Shown here: piece by piece, positions 1-6,074 of the stretch
Numbering within the stretch: position 1 is the first letter of the stretch
Layout: the number at the start of each line of letters is the position of its first letter
DNA from: an uncultured Akkermansia sp.
GTDB lineage: Bacteria > Verrucomicrobiota > Verrucomicrobiia > Verrucomicrobiales > Akkermansiaceae
NCBI GenBank assembly: GCA_900766865.1
Contig: CAAFXA010000390.1
Location: forward strand, 1-6,074
Direction: 5' to 3'
DNA length: 6,074 bases
Made by a program: the position numbers and the translations under genes
The notes under the pieces: generated by a model
Told to the model about the DNA's origin: nothing
The model's input: the letters and a program-made list of their open reading frames with translations, nothing else
Databases searched by the model: none

Positions 1-1455
1 ATATACAGTAATTGGATTAAATATAAGGCAAAAGAAGCGGTTTCAACAAAACGAGGCCTTCCGCAAGAGGCAGAGGATGCTAAAAACAATGCCGATTCTG
101 TCCTCAGGTCTTGGCTACAGGATATATCGGGGGCTGCTTTTTATGTAAACTACGGGAATGACTCATTTGAAGAGGCTGCATCATGCAGCGAAATAGTTGA
201 TATTATCAATACTCGCATGAGAAAGCCTCGGTTTACATACGGGGCTGAGCAATATCCAGAATTGCTCAAAAAGCAAAACGCATGGAAGAAAGGTCAGGTT
301 CCAGCTGTTATTAAGGCTGTTATCAATGCTTCCAATCGCGACGAGCTTACTAAGAGCCTTCCTCCTGCGTTTTCTCCGTTAATGTGCGTTCTGCGTTCAT
401 TAGATAACATTGATTTGGTACGAAACGACTTAAAATTCTCACCAAATTGCCCAACTGAATCTCCTCTATGGGTAATTAAGGAGGAAGTAGACAGGAAACT
501 AGCGAAGAAGAAGCAAGGGGGCCTGTTTAATTTGGATGAGGCGTTAGTCTGCTTGACTAAGCCGCCCTATGGATTCTACCAAAATGCGGTTTCCCAATTC
601 GTTCTAGCATTTTGTCTTAGAGATTATGCAGAACAGCTATTCTCTAATGAAGGATTCCCTATTGGTAAAGCTCAGTTGCAAGATGTAATAAAAGCGGTGT
701 TTACCAAATGGGAAGGAGGCGCAGACAAAAAGAAGGAAGCGGAAATTCGTTTTGGCTCAGAGGAAGAAAATAAGTTCAACGAACAAGTATCTGCGCTATT
801 TAATCTGCCGTATTCACCCAACACTCAGAACACGATTGGTGCTCTTAAACTGAAGTTTTCGAGCCGTGTTGGTGCACCTCTCTGGGTTATGTCTCATCTT
901 CCCGGAATAGAAGGAAATACGCTGGAAGATTACATTCAGTTTATTGATTTTATTCAACGGGGTGGCAAGTTGCCTGCCCAAAAGGAGTTTAAGACAATGA
1001 ATTCTATTCTGGAGAGGCGTTTTACAGACTTTAAATTGCTGCTAACTCCAGATAATTTCCAGAAAGCTTTCGATGCATTTATTGTAAGTGTTCTTGCCCT
1101 TAGAGGTGATGAACATCTTCCGATAGAAGAAGTTAAGCAGTATTTGCCTGGGCGTATGCAAGAGGACTTTGGCTATTGGGAAGAGGAAAAGACGAAAGTA
1201 GCTATTTTGAGTTACCGGCCTGAGCCGCAGCCCTCTCCGGTAGTTTCACCCTCCCCAGAACCGACCGAAGTCCCCCAAGGCGACGATGTTCCGACTCCTG
1301 CACCAACAAATGGTACTGCTATTCATTTAACGAATCGCATTCGTGAACAAAGGCTGAGTGAAGACGAATATGTAAAATGTCTGACTGAATTGGTAGATAG
1401 ATATCCGGTTGTTCATTCGTACCTCATGTCAATTTTTAGAGATGCACGAAATTGA
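1..1455 (+). CDS. brxC: BrxC/PglY-like BREX ATPase, C-terminal part (5' partial)
   Basis: The reading frame is open from the first base, so the gene begins upstream; only the last 484 residues are visible and the Walker motifs expected near the N terminus are not seen. BrxC (PglY) is the large P-loop ATPase of BREX phage-defence systems and acts in the cytoplasm with the other Brx/Pgl proteins. What I recognise is a segment at residues about 185-215 of the fragment with a KPPYGFYQNAV core, resembling the PPYG(W)-x-x-D region of BrxC-family proteins, and the LW-V-(M/K)-x-L-type segment near residue 297. A proline-rich stretch (bases about 1219-1311) then separates the body from a helical tail of about 50 residues. 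An ATG at 217 is internal, not the start. The gene overlaps pglZ by about 14 bases. Assignment rests on these motifs plus position before pglZ and brxL; family membership is fairly likely, exact subtype is inferred. Confidence 0.72.
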   Translation: MYSNWIKYKAKEAVSTKRGLPQEAEDAKNNADSVLRSWLQDISGAAFYVNYGNDSFEEAASCSEIVDIINTRMRKPRFTYGAEQYPELLKKQNAWKKGQVPAVIKAVINASNRDELTKSLPPAFSPLMCVLRSLDNIDLVRNDLKFSPNCPTESPLWVIKEEVDRKLAKKKQGGLFNLDEALVCLTKPPYGFYQNAVSQFVLAFCLRDYAEQLFSNEGFPIGKAQLQDVIKAVFTKWEGGADKKKEAEIRFGSEEENKFNEQVSALFNLPYSPNTQNTIGALKLKFSSRVGAPLWVMSHLPGIEGNTLEDYIQFIDFIQRGGKLPAQKEFKTMNSILERRFTDFKLLLTPDNFQKAFDAFIVSVLALRGDEHLPIEEVKQYLPGRMQEDFGYWEEEKTKVAILSYRPEPQPSPVVSPSPEPTEVPQGDDVPTPAPTNGTAIHLTNRIREQRLSEDEYVKCLTELVDRYPVVHSYLMSIFRDARN

Positions 1456-3820
1456 ATCCATGCAGGGTCTTTATGATGCGTTAACTCGCGACATTAAAGA
1501 TACTCGTTCTATCATAGGGAATCGTTATGGCGTAAGATTTATACTTCTAAACGCCCCGGTAGAGCTGTCTTCTTGTATTCAGACAGTCAAGCATTACGGA
1601 GGCCTCGAGTATAGTATATCTGAAGCCTCTGTGCTGAGCCATCCGAACGAGGACTGCCAGCTTACCATTTGGCAGGCGTTAAACTTTATTAAGGAGAAGG
1701 AAGGCATTTGTATTATCAGTGGCATTTCTCAATTTTCACGAGACCTATCAGACGAAGAATTTAATAAGTTCTTTAGAGACCTTGCTGATTATGAGACACA
1801 CTCCCCGGAAAGAAAAATATACATTCCTCTTGTAGATATTCATGATAGATTTCGAAGAATCTTCTGGAATGATTATCCTAGAAATTCACAGGAACGAGTA
1901 TTACCTCTCAAGGTTGCGAAACAAGAAGCAACTAATCGCGCTGTTTGTCTATTCTCTTCTTTGACATTTGATGAAAAAGAAGGCATTCTTCCTGTATATA
2001 ATTTCAAGGAGTGGCTGGATTTAGAGCATCATGTCCACGCTACTAAAATAGTAATAAAAAGCAACTGTCTACGGCGGCGGTTCTCTAAGATTCAACATGG
2101 CGGTGGTTACTATCGTTACTATGGCGCAGATTCCTATGCTGAGCTTACCGCCCGCCTGTATCCTTCCTTTTTTTCTCATGCGTGGATAAACGAAAGTCAT
2201 CATATCGCTTTCTGGAAAAAACTTTTATCAATCTGTGATTTCACAACTAATTGCTGTGCTTTTGTAGAGAGATATTTTAATTATTATAACCTTTCAGAAA
2301 CTATTTGGTTAGACCTATTTTTCAGGAAAAATGATAATTTTGAGAAATGGCTACTTTTACAATTTGCAGCGAGTTGTTCAAAAGATGAGTCTTATTTGCA
2401 AATAGTTGCAAAACAGATATTAAAAGAGAAATCAATTTCATACAGTCCTGTTGCCTTTGCTTCTTTACTTTACTCACACATCTTTGGCTTAGATTCTGAT
2501 AACCGTAAATTATTTGCAGATTCTCGTAAACATACTCTTTTAGAATGGAGTAAGGTAGGTGCTTCTTTCGAAAATATAGACGTCTCCGTTGAAAATAAAC
2601 AAAGACTTACTACGCTCTTTAACGAGGATTTTTTGGGATTTAAGCAGCTGTTCACAGGTGTTTTCCAATTTGAGAAAGAAATAATACTAAATGCTTTCAA
2701 GGAGGGGCGAATTAGTCTCGAAACTATGCTGGAGTTAATTCCAGATATACATTCGTATTTGGATGACTCTTGTCTCGAGAAGTATGTTGTTGCTCCTTGG
2801 ATTAAGACTTATTTCTCTTCTTATCGGTGCGCAAAACTCAAAAATGAAATTACTGAAGAAGTCCAAGCTCTTATAGAGTTCCAAAATTCGTCCGATGCCG
2901 CTTTTTGGAAGTGGTTTTACGACCTGAGTTTAACTCAAGACCAGATAAGAGATATCCATAACGCTCATTTTGTATGGGTAGATGCTTTGGGATTTGAATG
3001 GGTGCCGTACATAGTAAATCGATTGAACTCTCTCTTACCAGAAAAGGAGGTGTTGGTACAACCATCTAGGTGCGATTTGCCGTCAAATACGAAGCTTAAT
3101 AGGTTTGAGTCTGTTGCTAAAAAATCAGAACTCGATAAGCTCTATCATGAAGGGCATTATCGTTATCCGGCATCAATTTTGTCAGAAATAGATTGTGTAG
3201 GTAAGATAGTACAGGATATTTCAGCCCTTAGTGAGCAACACGAGCGCGTTTATGTTGTTTCAGACCATGGAGCTAGTGCTTTATCTAGGCTAACTGACGG
3301 ATTAAATCAATTTTCTGGAGTAGAGCACGATGGCCGGTATGTTTCGATTAATCGAGAGTTAGTAGACGACCCTTACGGAATTACATACACTAATTCCAGC
3401 GATGGTAAAATGTATTTAATTGCCCGCACTTACCATTCATTATCCTCTAAGCCTAGCAGGGAGGTTCACGGAGGCGGTACTCCTGAAGAAGTAATTGTTC
3501 CTTTGTTAATTATCCAGCCTAAGCCGATTAAAACAACTGAACCTTTTGATATTGTGATATTAGATGACAATATCAATACTCTTTCTAGGTCGTTGAGATT
3601 TTTATACAAGGCAGAGGCTCCGGCCAGAGTGGAAATTTGTATAGGAGGTAAAAAACAGTATTTAGATTGCCGACCAGATACAGAAAGGGCTGTTAATTTG
3701 CCAATTATGACGGCAGGTGAGCAAAAGATTATTTTTACAGTAGATGAAAAGATAATCACGAAAAAGATTACAGTTTTAACCAGCAACATAGAAGAGGAGG
3801 ACATGGGCTTTGACGACTGA
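1442..3820 (+). CDS. pglZ: BREX phosphatase-superfamily protein PglZ (type-4-like)
   Basis: This is a complete PglZ, the alkaline-phosphatase-superfamily protein of BREX systems. Counting from the ATG at 1442 (792 residues), the metal-site motifs are all present: VWVDALG with Asp514, VVSDHG with Asp608/His609, and HGGGTPEE with His676. An N-terminal alpha/beta region (about residues 1-160, with RFILLN and KIYIPLVDIHDRF) looks like the one I recall from BREX-4 PglZ proteins. A variable, AT-rich middle follows, and a beta-rich tail comes after the catalytic domain. The frame extends upstream to a TTG at 1409, but I prefer the ATG at 1442; ATG 1460 is also possible, and none has a good Shine-Dalgarno. 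The gene overlaps brxC by 14 bases and brxL by 11, suggesting translational coupling. PglZ is essential in studied BREX-1 systems; from memory, a BREX-1 homologue has been reported as a metal-dependent phosphodiesterase/nuclease. The true substrate in this subtype is not known to me. Confidence 0.9.
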   Translation: MHEIESMQGLYDALTRDIKDTRSIIGNRYGVRFILLNAPVELSSCIQTVKHYGGLEYSISEASVLSHPNEDCQLTIWQALNFIKEKEGICIISGISQFSRDLSDEEFNKFFRDLADYETHSPERKIYIPLVDIHDRFRRIFWNDYPRNSQERVLPLKVAKQEATNRAVCLFSSLTFDEKEGILPVYNFKEWLDLEHHVHATKIVIKSNCLRRRFSKIQHGGGYYRYYGADSYAELTARLYPSFFSHAWINESHHIAFWKKLLSICDFTTNCCAFVERYFNYYNLSETIWLDLFFRKNDNFEKWLLLQFAASCSKDESYLQIVAKQILKEKSISYSPVAFASLLYSHIFGLDSDNRKLFADSRKHTLLEWSKVGASFENIDVSVENKQRLTTLFNEDFLGFKQLFTGVFQFEKEIILNAFKEGRISLETMLELIPDIHSYLDDSCLEKYVVAPWIKTYFSSYRCAKLKNEITEEVQALIEFQNSSDAAFWKWFYDLSLTQDQIRDIHNAHFVWVDALGFEWVPYIVNRLNSLLPEKEVLVQPSRCDLPSNTKLNRFESVAKKSELDKLYHEGHYRYPASILSEIDCVGKIVQDISALSEQHERVYVVSDHGASALSRLTDGLNQFSGVEHDGRYVSINRELVDDPYGITYTNSSDGKMYLIARTYHSLSSKPSREVHGGGTPEEVIVPLLIIQPKPIKTTEPFDIVILDDNINTLSRSLRFLYKAEAPARVEICIGGKKQYLDCRPDTERAVNLPIMTAGEQKIIFTVDEKIITKKITVLTSNIEEEDMGFDD
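3794..3800 (+). promoter_or_regulatory. Shine-Dalgarno sequence that fixes the brxL TTG start
   Basis: GAGGAGG lies inside the last codons of pglZ, 9 bases before the TTG at 3810. The spacing and strength favour TTG 3810 over the next in-frame ATG at 3834. The nearer ATG at 3803 is in the pglZ frame and is not a brxL start. Placement inside the preceding gene fits translational coupling of PglZ and BrxL. Confidence 0.7.
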
Positions 3821-5234
3821 GCTTGAAAAGAAAATGCTGCATTATTTTGCTGATGCCTGTATTTTGAAAAACAAGGAAACAAAATCAGTGTTTTCAGGGA
3901 TGAATTTACCTTCTTTCATTAAGGACTTCATTATTAAAAGGTATACTGATAGAGACGGTAGATTGGACAAAGATGGTCTTTGGTCTTTTTTAGAAAGGTA
4001 CGTACCTAAGAAAGATGAGGATATTCCTTCTGAGTTGCTGAAAACTCAGGGGGAAAGAAAAGTTCTCACTAATTTTTTTGTCTCTCCCGATATTTCAAAA
4101 GGTATTTTTAGGTTTTCTATTGATGATTTAAAAATAAAGTTAAAGGATGGTATCGTTTCTCCTTACCTTATTGATACTTGTGAAGAATTGAAAGGAGGAG
4201 AGCATTGGGGGACAGTAACCTTGCATTTCGTGCAACCTGAAGGGAAAGAGAAAGGTTATATTGAACTCTCCAAATTTTATCCATTTAGGCCGTACAAAAT
4301 GAATCTTGAATCGTATAGATTCATTCGTTCCAACTTTACAACAGAAGAATGGATAGATGTTCTGCTGAGGGCTATGGAATATGAGCCATCTCGTTTTGAA
4401 TCTACCCAACAAAAGCTTCGTTTTATTAGTCGACTCTTAGTCTTTGTTGAGCCTAATCTTAATCTTGTCGAGCTCGCTCCTCCTGGTACGGGTAAATCGT
4501 TCGTTTTCGGTACTCTCAGCAAACACGGATGGATGGTTAGTGGAGGCGTGGTTTCGCGAGCCCGGCTTTTTTATGATATGCAGCAGAACACCAAGGGTGC
4601 TATAGCTCGCTACGATTTCGTAACAATGGATGAAATTCATAAGATTCGTTTTACCGATCCTAATGAAATCCAATCCGCATTACAGACGTATCTTGAGTTT
4701 GGCTGGACTACTGTAGGCAATGTGCGTATTGATAGTAAGGCCGGTCTCATGTTGCTGGGCAATATCGACTTTACAGATGACAACACGCCTCGAAACAAAC
4801 GCTATTTTTCTGATTTGCCGGAAATGTTCAGCGACCCTGCATTTTTGGACCGCTTTCATGGCTTTATTGAGGGGTGGCTTCTCCCCCGAATTACAGAAGA
4901 TATGCTAGTTAATGGTTGGACTCTTAATGCCGAGTATTTTACAGAAACACTTAGTATGCTTCGAGAGCAAGCTGAGTATGCAATGGTATGTAACGAGCTT
5001 ATCTCTGTTCCAAAAGGAGCAGATTTACGTGACACAAAAGCAGTAATGAGAATCGCCACTGGACTACTCAAACTTTTGTTCCCACATGTAACAAATGCCT
5101 CAGATATAAGCAAAGAGGACTTTAATACTTTCTGTTTTCTGCCAGCCATGCACATGCGCGGCATAATCCGAAAACAAATACACATAATTTCGCCCAATCT
5201 GAACGAAAGACTTCCTGCGTTAACAGTTCTATAG
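3810..5234 (+). CDS. brxL: BREX AAA+ ATPase BrxL, short form lacking the Lon-like domain
   Basis: BrxL is the AAA+ protein of BREX; long BREX-1 homologues form DNA-binding ring assemblies. The N-terminal part (about residues 1-190) carries the BrxL-type substrate/DNA-binding region, ending in FTTEEWIDVLLRAMEYEP. The ATPase core follows: Walker A APPGTGKS (residues 223-230, Lys229), an SGG motif, Walker B FVTMDE (Asp274/Glu275), sensor-1-like LLGNID (Asn318), and DPAFLDRFHGFIEGW with the candidate arginine finger Arg348. These match the BrxL pattern closely. The protein ends about 125 residues after this last motif, so the C-terminal Lon-protease-like domain of the roughly 680-residue form is absent. 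I recall a BrxL-related family of about 470 residues, so this is probably a natural length and not truncation. The TTG start at 3810 is supported by a strong Shine-Dalgarno; the gene overlaps pglZ by 11 bases. Confidence 0.93.
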   Translation: MTTELEKKMLHYFADACILKNKETKSVFSGMNLPSFIKDFIIKRYTDRDGRLDKDGLWSFLERYVPKKDEDIPSELLKTQGERKVLTNFFVSPDISKGIFRFSIDDLKIKLKDGIVSPYLIDTCEELKGGEHWGTVTLHFVQPEGKEKGYIELSKFYPFRPYKMNLESYRFIRSNFTTEEWIDVLLRAMEYEPSRFESTQQKLRFISRLLVFVEPNLNLVELAPPGTGKSFVFGTLSKHGWMVSGGVVSRARLFYDMQQNTKGAIARYDFVTMDEIHKIRFTDPNEIQSALQTYLEFGWTTVGNVRIDSKAGLMLLGNIDFTDDNTPRNKRYFSDLPEMFSDPAFLDRFHGFIEGWLLPRITEDMLVNGWTLNAEYFTETLSMLREQAEYAMVCNELISVPKGADLRDTKAVMRIATGLLKLLFPHVTNASDISKEDFNTFCFLPAMHMRGIIRKQIHIISPNLNERLPALTVL

Positions 5235-5371
5235 TTTCATCTGTTCACAGAGCCTTGCAATGTATGATTCAACTTGTAGTTTGTTGAAAACTATTTAAGG
5301 AATTCCTGAGCCAATGATTGAAGCTCATAAAGCTCGAATTGGACTACAGGAACAATGAACACGGAGCGAGT

Positions 5372-5521
5372 TTATAGCACCAAAGCGGATTGGAAGAAGA
5401 TGTATAAGCTAATATAAATCTTCGCGAACTTTCGTGTCTTCCTAAGGTAGCACAGGAGCACCTGCCCTACCTCGCTTGGCACCGCGACCATGTGTTCCGG
5501 CAAGAGTGAACCGGCGTGCAT
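5372..5521 (-). pseudogene. Possible relic of a tyrosine recombinase (very tentative)
   Basis: On the - strand, an ATG at 5521-5519 opens 49 codons that end at a stop at 5372-5374. The middle reads VPSEVGQVLLCYLRKTR, which resembles the 'PL-P-E-V-G-x-A-L-x-D-Y-L-R' segment of tyrosine-recombinase catalytic domains, followed by IYISLYIFF where those proteins have an 'xYIF' strand. None of the catalytic Arg/His/Tyr motifs is visible in or around the piece, so if real it is a decayed fragment. A stop-free run of this length is not rare by chance, and the + strand of the same bases also has an open stretch. I hold this only as a hint of past mobile-element activity beside the defence operon. Confidence 0.18.
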
Positions 5522-5534
5522 TCTCTCAATCCCC

Positions 5535-5563
5535 GGGTAAATTCGATTTTTTCGAATTTACCC
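5535..5563. repeat. Perfect 12-bp inverted repeat with T5 loop, possible terminator
   Basis: Arms 5535-5546 (GGGTAAATTCGA) and 5552-5563 are exact reverse complements around a loop of five T. The hairpin begins 14 bases past the stop of the - strand gene and lies 300 bases past brxL. It could end transcription from either side, but no U-tract follows the stem on either strand, so it is not a textbook intrinsic terminator. The design matches the repeat at 6044-6070 (A:T closing pair and T5 loop), although the arm sequences differ. Confidence 0.75.
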
Positions 5564-5576
5564 TTAAGAAAATCGG

Positions 5577-5927
5577 TTATCGGGGAGTAGCGGAGCTAAG
5601 AATCCATCGCACGCGCTCCTGTTCATCGCGCTGGCGTTTGGCATATTCTGCCTGTTGCCGTATGTTGTACTTCTGAGCCTCCGCCTCACCATTTAACCTG
5701 ATAAGCCCAAACTGCTCTATTAACAGAGACCGTACGTTGCTTTTCATGTAGTTGTCGACTTTTTCGCGCCGATAATCCACCCAATCGCATTGACATTCTG
5801 CCTCGCGGTCGATAAGGTCTGCAATTTGCTCGTTTGCCATTAACTTTCGCGCGAGCTTTTCCTCAGGGGAAAGGTTCGGGTTGTTATCTATGAGCCATTT
5901 AGTCATTTTTGTAATCATTTTTTTCAT
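5577..5927 (-). CDS. Small charged helical protein of unknown function
   Basis: I do not recognise this 116-residue protein. It begins MKKMITKMTKWLIDNN, has no signal peptide or membrane segment, and is rich in Lys, Arg, Glu and Gln. A CxC pair (ECQC, residues 44-47) is followed by DWVDYRREK. Residues about 81-108 form a strongly charged, probably helical or coiled-coil segment (EAEAQKYNIRQQAEYAKRQR and on). The start could be any of three clustered ATGs (codons 1, 4 and 8); none has a Shine-Dalgarno. Support for a real gene is a good promoter upstream, a structured leader, a hairpin just past the stop, and GC-richer sequence than the nearby middle of pglZ (a 60-base sample at 5641-5700 is 50% GC by hand count). 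It runs towards the BREX operon, so it is not part of that transcript. A regulator or mobile-element accessory role is possible but not shown. Confidence 0.6.
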   Translation of the reverse strand: MKKMITKMTKWLIDNNPNLSPEEKLARKLMANEQIADLIDREAECQCDWVDYRREKVDNYMKSNVRSLLIEQFGLIRLNGEAEAQKYNIRQQAEYAKRQRDEQERVRWILSSATPR

Positions 5928-5944
5928 TTTGGTGGTTTAAGCCC

Positions 5945-5971
5945 GTTGAAAACCTCTCTACCGAGAGCAAC
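5945..5971 (-). promoter_or_regulatory. Small leader hairpin before the - strand gene
   Basis: On the - strand, CTCTC and GAGAG (5967-5963 and 5958-5954) pair across a GGTA tetraloop, flanked by GTTG (5971-5968) and CAAC (5948-5945), which can extend the stem across a 5-base bulge. It would lie in the roughly 50-base leader of the 5577-5927 gene, ending 17 bases before its first ATG. The stem is short and may have no function. Confidence 0.25.
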
Positions 5972-5983
5972 AGTCATGCTCAT

Positions 5984-6011
5984 ATTTTACAAACAGCCAT
6001 TCCCTTGTCAA
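5984..6011 (-). promoter_or_regulatory. Sigma-70-type promoter for the - strand gene
   Basis: Read on the - strand, TTGACA (6011-6006) is an exact -35 consensus and TAAAAT (5989-5984) matches the -10 consensus at 5 of 6 positions, with a 16-base spacer. It points at the 5577-5927 gene, and transcription would start near 5977, leaving a leader of about 50 bases. This supports that gene as expressed and suggests a host that uses ordinary housekeeping-sigma promoters. Confidence 0.55.
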
Positions 6012-6043
6012 GCTTTGTTAGTTTGTATTCCATTTCAGGTAAC

Positions 6044-6070
6044 AGCAATGTGCATTTTTTGCACATTGCT
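6044..6070. repeat. Perfect 11-bp inverted repeat with T5 loop
   Basis: Arms 6044-6054 (AGCAATGTGCA) and 6060-6070 are exact reverse complements around five T. It lies 32 bases upstream of the -35 box of the - strand promoter. No T-tract follows either arm. It may be a transcription terminator of a gene beyond the window, an operator, or one member of an intergenic hairpin family together with 5535-5563. Confidence 0.75.
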
Positions 6071-6074
6071 CAGA

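Larger units (their letters stand above)
5235..5576. other. Gene-poor stretch between brxL and the - strand gene
   Basis: No convincing intact gene is visible. All three + frames carry several stops; the only ATG-started piece worth noting is 5355-5417 (20 codons, MNTERVYSTKADW...), preceded by a weak AGGA. A stop-free + stretch near 5408-5506 ends in LPYLAWHRDHVFRQE and overlaps a - strand reading described separately. A weak 6-bp stem (TTCAAC 5268-5273 with GTTGAA 5283-5288) and a 10-bp palindrome AGGAATTCCT (5298-5307) are present. Neither is followed by a T-tract, so no clear terminator for the BREX operon can be named. Confidence 0.6.

Noticed and set aside
1..1455. Reading the first gene as a PglX-type DNA methyltransferase
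   Set aside because: No NPPY-type catalytic motif or SAM-binding motif is seen in the visible part; the PPYG segment sits in a BrxC-like context.
3466..3882. - strand open frame of 138 codons across the pglZ/brxL junction
   Set aside because: It is the antisense shadow of the PglZ catalytic end and the BrxL start, which are clearly coding on the + strand. Its translation is low-complexity and matches nothing.
4856..5197. - strand open frame of 113 codons inside brxL
   Set aside because: It lies wholly opposite conserved BrxL sequence and has no independent support.
5268..5288. Stem TTCAAC/GTTGAA considered as the BREX operon terminator or an integron attC-like site
   Set aside because: It is only 6 bp with a 9-base loop and has no T-tract, and the attC consensus boxes do not fit.
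5408..5506. Stop-free + strand stretch ending LPYLAWHRDHVFRQE, possibly joined by a frameshift to the 20-codon frame at 5355-5417
   Set aside because: It has no start codon or ribosome site of its own and the frame upstream is full of stops. The open run is no longer than chance allows, and I recognise no family.
5476..5676. + strand open frame of 66 codons
   Set aside because: It runs through the 5535-5563 hairpin and opposite the better-supported - strand gene, and no ribosome site is visible.

Overview
The window holds the 3' part of a phage-defence operon of the BREX (bacteriophage exclusion) type on the + strand, followed by a gene-poor stretch and one small gene of unknown function on the - strand. 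Taxonomy cannot be fixed from this sequence. It is bacterial (possibly archaeal), of moderate to low GC with uneven composition. BrxL has a TTG start preceded by a strong Shine-Dalgarno sequence, whereas the small - strand gene has no visible Shine-Dalgarno. The defence operon may therefore have a different history from its flank.

Positions 1-5234 carry three tightly packed, overlapping genes. The first is the C-terminal 484 residues of a BrxC/PglY-like protein, whose start and ATPase core lie upstream of the window. The second is a complete PglZ of about 792 residues with the full set of alkaline-phosphatase-superfamily metal-ligand motifs. The third is a complete short BrxL of 474 residues, an AAA+ ATPase without the C-terminal Lon-like domain of the long BREX-1 form. 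The overlaps (14 and 11 bases) suggest one co-transcribed, translationally coupled unit. No PglX methyltransferase lies between BrxC and PglZ, unlike the BREX-1 order brxC-pglX-pglZ-brxL. The order brxC-pglZ-brxL fits what I recall of BREX type 4, where the remaining hallmark gene, brxP (PAPS-reductase-like), would be expected outside this window.

Positions 5235-5576 contain no convincing gene. A 49-codon - strand reading at 5372-5521 faintly resembles part of a tyrosine recombinase and may be a relic of a mobile element, but chance is a real alternative. A perfect 12-bp inverted repeat (5535-5563) sits just past the stop of the small - strand gene (5577-5927). That gene has a good sigma-70-type promoter (5984-6011) and a possible small leader hairpin. 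A second perfect inverted repeat (6044-6070), with the same loop of five T, lies upstream of the promoter.

BREX is an already described system. The less ordinary points are the type-4-like layout, the short BrxL, the proline-rich tether in the BrxC tail, and the pair of matching hairpins around an unrecognised gene at the operon's edge.
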